A DNA stretch of 64,000 nt from Mermis nigrescens (taxonomy: Eukaryota > Nematoda > Enoplea > Mermithida > Mermithidae): NCBI GenBank assembly GCA_036768485.1, contig JAVLUZ010000771.1, positions 2,038,862 through 2,102,861 on the forward strand. The letters run 5' to 3'. Made by a program: the position numbers and the translations under genes. The notes under the pieces were generated by a model. The model saw only the letters and a list, made by a program, of their open reading frames with translations. It had not been told where the DNA came from and searched no databases. This document shows, piece by piece, positions 1 through 12,900 of the stretch (the first letter of the stretch is position 1; each line of letters begins with the position of its first letter).

Positions 1-105
1 AAGATAGAGCATCGTAAGAAACGCCAACAATATGTTTTTCACGCGTATCCATCATTTCTGAGCCTAAAATCATTTCTGAGCCTAAAAAAGCACTTTAAAA
101 TCACT
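1..105 (-). repeat. Family B repeat, partial, cut by the window edge
   Basis: Family B is a ~400-bp repeat whose full copies start near cagcatgggaattctgg, contain gctctatctttctagagcat and one GGCGCGAAGCGCC-type hairpin, and end near gatcatgtatgg. Only the middle, inverted, is present here. Confidence 0.7.
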
Positions 106-687
106 CAGAATTATATAGCTCTATTTGGGAACAACATCAATTAGCTTGATTACCTAGTACTAACACTAGGTTCTGACTGAACGAATAACGTATGCATAGA
201 TGCGAAAAATTCGCAGACCTGCAGTTGTATCGAAGAAGCTGAAATATTTTTTATAACTACGATGTATGCAAATTGTTAGCGACTTGGTGCATGAGCCCTT
301 ACGATTTTCTGTCGATATATTTTTATCAATTTAAGAAGAGCATCATTAATTGATTTTGTTTAAAGAACTGACAGGCCAGCGGAATTAAATCAATCAGTTT
401 TTATCGAGTAAAAGAACAACGCAACAATTAGCATTAGGGGTTCGAACTTGTAAAACCGAATACGATAAACTTTTTGAAATGGATTGAAAATTCGAAATAA
501 TTTGAAAATAGCTTTTACTCACAGTTTTTTGTGCAATGTCAACAATTACTGAAAATGTGACAATTACATGATATAACTACACATAAGACAAGTATGTTTT
601 AGAGAAGATGTAGCCGTAAAAAAATTGAGATAATATTTTTTAAATACTCCCTTTCTAAAGAGTTGATTCGCCCATGACTTCAATTAC

Positions 688-913
688 CTGAAAATATTGC
701 GTATCAAGGACGGCCAGCTGGTTAAGAAAGTCTAAGCAAGCTATAACCAATCGTGAATGCTCTTCGGGCAGTTCTGAACGAGTTAAATTAGAATCCAAAT
801 TGTACGGACTCAGTAATAGCGAATACAGGAAGGAAACAATCGAACAAAGTTCGGTTTCTCTAAAATTTTCCAATAATTGCGTAGAGTTCTCCTTGAGTCT
901 CCCGAAATGCAAT
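688..913 (-). CDS. SCAPER: SCAPER exon ending LNQLAVLDTQYFQ
   Basis: The exon has 226 nt, acceptor caacgcag and donor TTTCAG|gtaatt, ending in phase 0. It encodes FRETELCSIVSFLYSLLLSP and LVIACLDFLNQLAVLDTQYF. The vertebrate protein continues directly into the segment encoded at 61651-61800. No continuation exists in the remaining 687 bp to the left edge. Confidence 0.92.
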
Positions 914-3900
914 CTGCGTTGTAAATGAACTGATAAGAGAAAGAGAGGCGTCTAAAAATAATAGGCGCAGATAATGCCATTACATATGTACATATAAAAA
1001 CACTTTAACATTTTGAATGACACAAATCCCCTCCCCCCACATACCTAGGCGTGAATGAGGTTTGGGGGTATGCAGCCCCAGAAACCAAAATACCCCCCAG
1101 AATTCAATTTTTGAAATTTTGTTTTGTTTTTCTCGCAATTTTTCGATGCCAATGGATGGTGCAAACGTTTAAAAATGGTGTTTTTTCGCCATAGCACCAT
1201 TTTTAAGGCCATTCCTTACCGTTAAAAAATCTTGCAGCCCCCAGAATTCTCGTGCCGCCCATCTATGCCCCCCCAAAAAATGCCACTTAATTAGTCTGTG
1301 ATCATGTCAGTGCGTAAAAAAAGAGCGCACTTAAAATTTCAAAAAATACTAATTATTATTTCAAATGTAACCCAATATTGCTATTCTAATTAAATATTAT
1401 TTTCTAAAAGAGCATTACTCACATTAAAAATTTTTAATTAATTGATCGGATCAAAAAATGCGGTGATTTTTTTCTTGAAGAAGAAATCTTTTAGTGCAAG
1501 AAAAACAATAGTGAGTGATTAGTAACTAATTAATTAACTGAATAATATGTAATCAATTGATTAAGTAATAACTCTCGCAACAAGTAACCGCTTAATCTTA
1601 TAATGCAAAAAACTTACGAAAAAGATAAAAGTCGAGTTGATAGGCAACAGAATCGCACAACTTCCACGATTAGGGCTGAAATTTCACCGGTGATGGAGTC
1701 GACGACACTAGCTTGCTTAATTATGCGTTCCGTGTAATCAATGCAACGGCAAGCTACCACATAGCTAAATTCGGATATAATGCTCTAGACCGTATAAACA
1801 TAACTAATGTAAAGTGAAAGCTCGACGCCCGAATGCCTTTTTTAAGATTCCTTAAATTTTAGGCCAAAATTATTTCCTTGAAGCCTTTTTAGTATTTTTC
1901 GTTTGTTTTAGGCAATTACTTGGAACGTCAGCTACACCCTAAAAAGACCGGATAATGTATATGGCCCCACGTAATGATACATACATAGCATGGGAGTTTT
2001 GTGGGAGGATGGAAAAAACAAAAAAAAATTCCAGGGTGTCTTTTTTAGCTCAAAAACGACGAGTGCATTAGGGTCAAAACACCATTTGTGGCGTTTCTAA
2101 CGATGGTCTTTCCTCCTAAAACATAAAAAATTCAACAAATACGAAAAAATCGACATGAGTAAAATGCGAAGTGCCGAAAATTTGACGCCTTTGAGCCAAA
2201 AAACATAGCATCTCCTACGATTTGTTCGAAAAATTAAAAACTTTGCAGGTTGAAAAATTCTTTGGCGGAAGGTTTAAAATTTCCCGCGGAAGGGAGGGGG
2301 CAGTGTTTTTTTGCACAAGGTCCGTTTGTATATACATGTACAAAGATGGTCCCCAGATGTCTGAACATTTTGTACATGCAAATTTTTTTGTACTATTATA
2401 TGGTACAGTAGCGATTTTAGTGTGGTAAAACAGGGTTTTTCGACCTTTGGTAGTGTATTTTAGCTAATTTTTGGGTTTCTGACGCCAAAAATTACTAAAA
2501 ATTGCCTCAAAACGGCGCGAAGCGCCAAAAATTTTGACATTTTTACATTCTAAATGCAAATTCTGCCATTTTAAAGATATATAGGACAAATAATTACTCA
2601 TTTAGGCGCGAAGCGCCGAAAGTTTTTCTTGGGAATTTTACACCTTTTTACAGTTTTTGCCTTCCCAAAAATCTTTGTTTATGTACAAAGACGGTTCTGA
2701 AAAGTCTTCGTACATCGGAAAAATCTTAGCCGAATACAAAAAACCGTGTGGGGGAACCCACACCCCTACCAGATCATGTATGACCCTAACTCAGCTTGGC
2801 ATACTAAATGCATCATATTACTGACCTTATGAGAAGCATATTCCTAACGGAGAACTGAGCAAGGCCGCCAAATTGATTAACCAACATTTCTTTATTGGAA
2901 TCGACGTCAATACTACACAATGTAGTCAACAGATCATTTATCAAATGTAAAAGCGTTAATGAACTATTTCTATTATTGCTAGAGGGTGTAAGCGATGCAC
3001 ACGAGAGAACCTGTAAAAAACATAATCATGAGTGAGTAAATTAGAATAAATCATAATGTGCCAACTTCGCGAAAAACGGCGTGCTCTAGTTTACTATCTT
3101 TAATAAAAGATAAGAAAATAAAAAAATTAATAGGTAGCAAGGTGCATTTATCACATAAGTTTCATTCCTTTTTCGTTTCGGGATCACACGAAGCTTGAAA
3201 GGAATGACAATATTTCGTTTAGCACGCTGATTTCCTTAGAAACCGGTGAGCTTAATCACTTAAACAAAATACAACCAAAAAATAAATTAGTTATTGACTA
3301 AAGGGCACCTTCAGCCCAGTGGCGGATCCAGGATTTCCCTAAGGGAAAGGGGTGGTACCCCTAAGGGGGGGCGGAACCCTGACTTGGGCGGAAAAATTAG
3401 CCGTTTTAACCCGAAAATCGCTCAAAAATCCTTAATTTTGGCAACTATTTTGGGCCAATATGGGGCGGCCGCCCCCGCCCCCTCCCCTAAAGCCGCCCCT
3501 GCTTCGGCCTGTAAAACAACTTTCCACATTTTTTATTATCTTCTGGAGCAAAATTCAAATTTTCAGGGAGAAAATATTTCACAGGTCTTCCAGCAAGATG
3601 CGAAACACTCAATTTTCCATTAAGATAAGAAATTATTCAATTTGCGCTCATAACATAGATTTAAGATTTTTTCCATTTTTAAAAAGCGGGGGGGAAGGTG
3701 TAAAATGATCTTCAAAAATCGCAAAATATTCCAAAAATCTGGAGGGGTAGGGGTTGGAAATTTCCTGGCTTTGGGGTATGAGGGAATACCAACTTTGATT
3801 GTTAAGATCTATATGCACCTATTACATGTAAATCTTTAAACAATATTTTTTCTAGGTCGCGCTCGCAACAAAACTGCAGAAAAGACGTTTACAATATGCA

Positions 3901-6900
3901 TAACGTGAAGTGCCTAAAAACAAAGATTTATTTTGATAAAAAACGCAATATTTACTCGTTCCGCGTATTATTCTGCCATTTTAAAACATTATTTTCGATT
4001 ACAAATGCAGTCGGAGCCGTTATCATCCACTAGATACGGCCTCACTTTTGGTAAAAATCTTCTACAGCTCAGCTGCTAGCCGATAAATAGCAGTTGAACA
4101 GATCAGATTTATAACCCTGAATAGTTTATTCATTCTTGCGCTTTCTTAGACACACTATTTATCTTTTTAGATAGAATGAAAGTATTTATACCTTGAGCTG
4201 GGCCGCTAATGCATTAGCGAAGAGTAAAATTTGGCCATGATAAAGGACACACAGGCTTAAGCGGTCATTTCTATAAATGGATAACTGCAAAACTGTTGCC
4301 ACATTGGTGACGCACCTAGAGCAAATAAAACGAAATGCATTCTAAGCAGTGTTTTTTTGTACAAGATCCGTTTGTACATGTACAAGGATGTTCCCCAAAA
4401 GTCTTCGTACATTTTGTACACCCAAATTTTTGGGTACTAAAATATAGTACAGTAGCGATTTTAGTGTTGTAAAAACAGAGTTTTTCGACTTTTGATAGTG
4501 TATTTTAGCTAATTTCTGGGTCTCTAAAGGCAAAAATCACCAAGAATCGTCTTAAAACGGCGCGAAGCGCTGAAAAATTTAACATTGATCCTTTTGAGAT
4601 GCAATTTCTGCCATTAAAAAAATATGGAACACACAATTACTCATTTCGGCGAAAATTTTTGCGAATTTTAGACTTTTTTTGCAATTTTTGGTTTCCCAAA
4701 AATCTTTGTACATGTACAAAGACGGCCCCAGAAAGTCCTTGTACATCGGGAAAAATCTTTGCCGAATACAAAAAAACACTGATTCGGAGCTGCATATTCA
4801 AGCCGGGAAAAGCTAACACGATAGGAAATACACGAATTAGTACTTAGTCGCAGCATCGTCGAAACTGCTTCATTGCTATAGGGGTAGATTAGCAAAAACT
4901 AGGTTTTAAATTTTAGCAGAATACTTTTAAATTTATAAAATTTTTATAACCGAACCTTCCCAATTTTGATTTGAAAACAAAATGTTCTATCATTCCGTAA
5001 GTAATACTGTCTCTCTCTTCAATGATCAGAATTTTCTCAAATTGTCACCTCGTAATGTTTAGTAATAACATATAGAAATATTACGTGAATACCACTAAAT
5101 TAAAAATTAAATATGAACAACGATAGCTTTGACATCGATAACGGTTGAAATTTATAGACTGGCTTGGAAGGAATGATGATTTATTACATGTTTCAATAGA
5201 ATCGGCTTTTGACCCTCAGATCAAAGCGAGTTCGACGACTAAATCTGAATAAAATTATTTACCTGACAGGCAAGGGAAAATTATTAGTATCGTCTTTTTC
5301 TAAAAGGGAGAATAACTTGAGTAAATCATCCCTCGATTTCAGATTGTAGAATAATTCCTGATCATTTGCTAAGGCCTGAAAGACAATATTTTTAAAAAGA
5401 CATGACGATAATCTGCAAATGATTCTAGCACTAAGAATATAAGAAATATAAAACTGGCTATAGAAAACCCTTGCAGAGCCTAAAAATGTGAAACTGATGA
5501 TAGTCGTCATGAATGACAAAAATAATAATATAAATTTCATTTATAATGAAAGGATTAAATTAAAAAATCATAATCGTACTCGTGAACCATCTTTGCAATA
5601 CTAAAACTGAATGAATTTTTAAGGTAAGTAAGTGATCGTAAGATCAGGCTCCAAAGTAAGTATAGCAAAGAAGCAATAATGCAGTGAAGAAGGGCGAGCT
5701 TATCAAATGAGAACTGAAATGAGGAAAAATGACAAAGGCTATCAAACAAGATCGCACTAAATACGTAGCTTACAGTCTGCTGAACAATGGTAAAAATTTT
5801 GTGCATGTTACGCTTTTGATTCTATTTAAATTGAGTATAAATTCTAATTTTGAACTTTATGTTTCGAAAAACGAATTGAAACACGCTTTTTTGATTAAAT
5901 TAGAAATGACTAAATACAGTGAGTTTTTAGAGATATGAGATTACGTTCGTTTATAATTATGAATGGTAATACTAGCCTAATCGAGATGGTGAAAATGCTC
6001 GCTCGCAATCGAATGATATCAATTACAAAATAAGGATGTCTAATTCCGCAGGGCCGATCGATAAACTGTTTTTTAAATGATGAATAAACAAATACACATA
6101 GTACAACGTCGTACTCGCATGGGTTACTGCAAAATTTAATAGTTCATCACGATTAATCACATCAGCATATTTTTTTGAAAAATAGGCAGTACATCTGCAT
6201 TACTTGACTAAGCAATGACCTTGACCAGATTTGCATGATACAAGATAAAGGCACATTTTCCACTAAGGTAAATACAAACGCGTACGAGGAGGAAGGTACC
6301 ATACAATTATCGGAACATGCATAAAAATGACCTTTGGGAATAACGATCTTTTTAAGCGAATTTTCTAATTTTCGAAGAAAAAGAACTTGAAAGTGAACAG
6401 AATTTGAGGAATATTTTCAACTCCTTTTCTTCGGATAAACTTGAATCACGGCTAAAAGAATTTTAACAAGTATAATGTACTTCAAACAGGTTTTAAATTG
6501 GCTTTTGCGCGGTAATTCTTACTACGGCTTTGCTGCATAAATGTTTAAATATAACACGTAAATTCGTGCACTAATTCGGTCCTTCATTACAACAGTCAGC
6601 TTTTATTCGTCTAAAATTATCTACGGTATGGCTTTAGAGAACACTTGATTTGAAGTAAAACCTATTAAACAACATGACCGAATTCATGATCAGTAAATAC
6701 ACGACATACATACTTGCACATAGAGGGTAAGGGGCAGGGGCGGATTCAAGGGAGGCGGGGAGGGGGGGGCGGCCGCCCTCCCCATTGGCCAAAAATATTT
6801 GGCGAGATAAAGAATGATTATGTAATTTGCAATGATTTTTGGCCGTCAGTGACGAATGACGATAATTTCTCAAACATTTCAGGCGCTACGCGCCGTATGA

Positions 6901-9900
6901 TACCTCTTAATGACATTTATTTACTTTCTTCGCGACCTGGAAGCCATTTTCTGTTCATGTAGGTTTCAAAAAATTTTAACAGCAGAATCAGCTACTTTTG
7001 CATAGTTTTCTTCTATTTTCTATTATAAATTTCAATGTTTCGCATCAAATGCTATAAATACAGGAAATCAAGCTGTAAATCATGCTTCTAGACGTCTATC
7101 CGCCTTAATTTCACAAATTTTCCGGCGCTTCGCGCCAGATTTTTGTTAAAGTCAAAGAACTTTAATGATTTCTTCGCACAAAATTGTTGAAAATTTAAAA
7201 ATCCTTAGGAAAAATATTGCGTCAAAAGTGATTTTATGAAAAAGTATACAATTTAAAACATCGAAAAAAACGCTATTCCGCGCGTTAAGGGCAAATTTTT
7301 GGACCTATTTTTAACTATTTTTGGAAAAGTTGGGATACCGCCCCCCTCCCCTTGGGAACATGCTAGATGCGCCACTGGTGAGGGGTTACTACTCCGCTTG
7401 AGAGATAAGACTGGCAGGTACTGTCAGACTATTTTGAGCTGGTGGTACACTTTCGGCGTCATTTTTGTAAGCAAAAGCGCTCATAAGATCGAATTTTTTC
7501 AGGAAGCGTCCAGATTGATAATTTTTTCATTGATTAAGTAAAAAGCGCCCAAAATCGTTTGGAAACGGCCTAGAGAAAAGGATTTATTTTAAAAGTTCGA
7601 TTTTATCACCTTGATGGATAGAGCTTGTTGTAAAAAGTCGGAAAATACGGTTTTCAATACCAATACCAGCAAAATTTCCGAAGCATAAACCAATATCTTG
7701 GGTTCATCCACCTCCCTAGGCGGATCCTGGATACGAGTGTTTACACATGTGCGCTCCGGGTGCCAAATAACCTTTTGTTCCCCTAAAACAGCAGGTGAAA
7801 CCAATTTACAGTGGCGTTTTTGTCAGCTAATATCTCCCATAACATTTCCATATCAATTTATCCATAATTCAAAACGGAATTAATGCATACAGCGTAATCC
7901 CATTATTAACACTCTGAGGGGAACTACAGATTCTGTTTAACCGAGTGTGTTTATTAACCGAGTTGACAATTATTTGCTGTTATAACCTTTATAAACCTTT
8001 GATATGTATTTTAACCTTTATAAACCTTTAATGTGTACAAAGCGTGTGCAATATCCAGTACGAGGTGTTTACTTACTAACAAGGTTTCCTCCACAAAAAA
8101 TGAAGTTTATTGTCGTTTAGTAATGTATTCTAGTGTAGCGTTTATTAAACGAGGTGATTAGTGCGCTGTCACATAGCCACGGTCTTATAGAGCCGTGTTT
8201 ATTATCCGTCAACCGAGTGCTTATTGAGCGAGTTTCTGGCTGTAATAAAGCATAGCAGTTTGACAGAGACCGAACTGAAGGGTGTCTATTAAGCGGGAGT
8301 GTCTACTATCCGAGTGTTTTTCCAGGAGACCCGACCGTATATAATTAGTAGGCTGTGTGCCAACCAATAGCTTTCAAAAGTTCACTGGAAAAAAGTGGGC
8401 ACAAACACAATACATTTTCAAGCAAATGAGTATCATTTTCAAAATTTTCCAAATTTTCACATAAAAAATTGTTAGAATAACGACCAGGACCATGTTCTTG
8501 TAACGATAGGTCTTCAAGTCTGTCTTTTACAATCACTCCAATGTTTCTGGTAGCTGCAACTTAAAATCACGGAAGTTTCCACCTTAAATTTCCTTCACTC
8601 CGACCCAATTTTTGTGCGATACAATTTTTAATAATAAACGTGACTCCAGCGTTACGAGCTTTTTGAAAAGCAACGCATTTAATTCGATATATTGCACGTC
8701 GTTTTCCATTGCCCTTCCCGCCATTAATACTCAATTTTAAGCAGATAATTTAATGACACTTGAATTCGAAATTGAACTTCCTACAAAACTGTACAAAAAT
8801 TATATTAATAGCATTTACCAATAACGCTACAGGGGGAGCAAAAGGTTATTTGGCACCATGCCAGCTTAATGCAATAAGCAAAAATTAGCTTACCTGCGAA
8901 GTGCGAAAAATGCGACTGATTTCGTTCAGGGATCTTTCCAGGACAAGAACGTTATTAGGCAGCCACTGCTTTTCAATGCCGCAATCCGCAAACACTTTTT
9001 CTATGTCTCGGTCGATCTTGTGAAGCCTTAAATACGAGTAAATTATGCCGCAACGCGAGGAAACAGTTTCACAAAACATATCATACGACTGACAAAAAAA
9101 CTAGAATTATTTACAGGACGTCAGCAGACATGCACAACGTGGAATTCTTGGAAGGGGTGACATTTTAAAGTGACTTTCTTAGGCTCAAAAATAGAGAATG
9201 CGTATTAGAAATATCGTTTTTCGACTTTTCTGCCAATGCTCTATCTTTCTAGAGCATAAAAACATAAAAGATACCAGAAAAGTTCGAATAAATTGGAACA
9301 AAATAAGTATACGGCGCCGAAAATTTGACATTTTTTTAGCCAACAGATAGCCAAAAACGCTTAAAACAGAACTTTTACAACGAATTTTTTGGAAACTTCT
9401 AGACAATCACAAACTCTACGGATGAAAAGGATCGGGGAATGACCAACTCTGAGTGATGATTACCCTAAGACTACCTGCTGTTACGTGCATGAGTATAAAT
9501 CGGCTGTAGATAGTAGGCAATCAGTTATGTTTTAATGCAAATTCCACGCGTTATCACAATTGACCATTAAATTCGTATATGTACGGTAAGGAATTTCGAC
9601 AATGCATGTAACTATGTACAGTGTCGTCAAAATCTCTAATTGAAACAGCATCCAATACTGAATAAGTTTTTGTTCTATAGAACAAAGGATGCAAATAGTA
9701 CGTCCTCTACTTACTTTGGGTTACTGTAAGCATTGTTGAGTGCATTGGTACGGTCTCGTTCTTCACTGTACTTCACATGTTGTAAGTAGTCTTTGTATCT
9801 ACATATATATCAGTAGTCGCATTTAGCCAAGGCACAATAAAAAACAAATTCATTATGCACTTAGCAATAAACTTCTGCTTGATTTTCTGACGCTTCTTTA

Positions 9901-12900
9901 AGCTGGCTTGGCTTTTTTCCACGTCTTTATCAATTAACACAGAATCCGGTTGATTGATTTCTTGTATAGGACTCAATATTGTATCTTTTTTCTTTTCCAC
10001 ACTTTCATCTCCCTTGAAAAAAAGCAATTCTACAGCGGTGCAATCAGACTAAGTCTATTTAATAAGTGAAAATCTGCTAAATAAAACATAATATAAGACA
10101 AGTCTTAAGAAGGAATCGATTTTGATGTGACTTGTTGAAAAAAACGTCTTCGTTATTCGGTTAGTCACTTTATGTGAAGCTTCTGAATGCATCAAGGAAT
10201 TAAAACAACTTCAAAATTCTGCCTTGAAGCAATGCGAGCGTATCAAAATACATACGTTCACATAACAATCTCAGTTTAGAAAAATGAGCTTGCTAAGCGA
10301 GAATTGTAAACCAAGAGAAACTAAAAGTTTAAACCGTTAAATGTATCTTTGAAGGGATGAAATATATTGATTATTTCAAAATTCAAAGATCAAAAATTGG
10401 TTAAAAAGTTCGATCCTAGACTAAATTCAAATAAGACAGCTGATTTTTGACACAAAACTAAAGGAAATATTACTTTTCAATTAAAACAATGAGATGAGTG
10501 AGAATTCTACATTTCAAAAGATATATACAAGAGCGACTGAGCTAATTTGGGTGGGGATTACCCATCCCCCTATCGCATATATGCTACTTCACTTTAATAT
10601 TACATTTTGTATTCCAGCAATCCTAGTGCGAAAAGCTAAAGTAAGATCAACATTGGAAATCACACAAATTTCCATCTGCGTAATAGAAATTCTCTTACAG
10701 AATTCAATGCTCCGTTTTGAAGTACGGTAGATGGAGTTGTGACTTCGTTGGGCAATGCATTATGCGCTCTCAAATTACTCATTTCATTGGCGCGTTGTTT
10801 AATCATTTCCAGATTTTCTTCATGCCTTCGCAAACTGTCTTCTTGCTGCAAAGGTAAACAAATGACAGTGTCAGGGATGACAGTTGACGCAACAGCTGAT
10901 AGTCAGTCAGATATTGCAGTACAAATAAGATATAAGGAGCAAGGTTCTTCAGCAAGAGAACTGGTCTCTGCGCAGTTAGTCACACAGCTGTGCTGGGAGT
11001 CAGGGCTGATAAAGGTTGGATGGTTCAACACCAGCTGACGTCAGTTTCGCCTTCGGCCAGCCTCCTCTATTACTTACGTGACAATAGGTTTTTAATTGCT
11101 GTCTTCTCAGCCAACTGCAAGCTTAAATTTAGATGATGCATTGTATTTATTAACAAAACTAATTTTTCTCCAAGTTTTTGATTTAAGTAATAAGTCTCTA
11201 TTTGGCTTAGAATACGAAACATTATAGGTTTTAGCTAATGGTGAGCCGTCGTAACCATGTAATCCTTTTTTAATATAAACTAAAATGAATTGCATACGTT
11301 TATATCTCATAAAGTTTTGTCTTTTAATCAAAGTCTTGAATCTTTTTTTGCGTCATAAAATTAAACTTTAGTCCAAATCTATTTCAATACCTTAAGTCGC
11401 TTAACCCATTTAACAGCATCGCGAAACAGTCTAGAATTTGCAAAAAAATCTAGAATCTGAAATCATTCTACTAATAATCTCAAATTTTACAAGATACAAA
11501 TGGCTCAAAAGTTTGAAAAAAGGCCGCAAATTCTACCAGAAAACAATCAAATAACAAAATTTTCGGGTGCTTCGCGCCGCATCGATAAATTCTTGTGTTG
11601 TTCATCGCTAGAAACCCAGAAAATGATTAAGCTATACTACTAATGGTCGAAAAATCCAGTTTATCATGCAAACATATATGTACAAAATGAACAATCCGAA
11701 AGTTCTCGGAAAATAACAAACAAAAATATTTAAAAACGACTTAAAAAGCAACTTCCTGTTCTTGATACGAAAGGATTATCATTGGGTGAGAGGATAAGTT
11801 TGAGTGGATTATTGTCTTCCTCATATCCAGACGTGCACAGCATGAGAGTTCAGGAGGAGGGGTGAAATTTTAAAGTGCCTCCTCTTTGGGTCAAAAAATA
11901 GTAGGTACGTGTCAAAAACATCGTTTTTCGGAGTTTAGGACGATGCTCTATCTATATCGAGCATAAAAACATAAAAATTCTTTAAAAAATCAAGAAGTCG
12001 AATAAATTGAACAAAACATTGTCAAAACGTGAGTATATGGCGTGAAGCGCCGAAAAGTGGACACTTTTGAGCAAAAAGATAGCTGAATACGCTCACCTTT
12101 TCTACACGAATTTCCAGTGAAGTTTTGTAAATTTTCGAAAAATCGCCAATTCTGGGGGGTAAAAAATTTCTGGGGGCGCGAAAAATTTTCTGGAAGGGTA
12201 GAATGAAACTCTCCCAACCCCCATATCATGTATTCTTATATCCCATGCCACATGTTAGATAACAAATAGAAATTAAAACAACCTTCTGCTGTATTCTTTG
12301 CAATAATTCGTCCGTGTTGGCTTGCCTGGCAGCCCGACGTTCGGCGATTCGCTCAGACCTAGATGGGAATCGATTCGAAAGATTTAAAGTTATTAGAGAT
12401 TTTATTAAATTAGGAAGTTAAAGCACTGTTTTTTTGTACTCGACAAAGATTTTTCCCGATGTACAAAGACTTCTGGGGACCGTCTTTGTACATGTACGAA
12501 AGATTTTTGGGAAGGCAAAAACTGTATAAAGGTGTAAAATTCTAAAAAGTTTTCGGCGCTTCGCGCCGAAATGAGTAATTGTTTGTCCTATATATCATCA
12601 AAATGGCAGAATTTGTATTTAGAATGTAAAAATGTCAAATTTTTCGGCGCTTCGCGCCGTTTAGAGACAATTTTTAGTAATTTTTGGCGTCAGAAACCCA
12701 GAAATTAGCTAAAACACACAACCAAAGATCGAGAAACCCATGTTTTACCACACTTCCCGGCTGTACCATATTATAGTACACAAAAATTTGCATGTAAAAA
12801 ATGTACAAAGACTTTTGGGGACCATCTTTGTACATGTACAAACAAACCTTGTACAAAAAACACTGAAGTCAAAGTAATAACCTCTCACGCGCCTTCTCCT

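Noticed and set aside
8345..8557. Minus-strand open frame (RLEDLSLQEHGPGRYSNNF) between SCAPER exons
   Set aside because: Its only acceptor (ttgcag) and its weak donor give phases that do not fit the exons at 8894 or 5375, which join each other perfectly in phase 0 and match the family without it.
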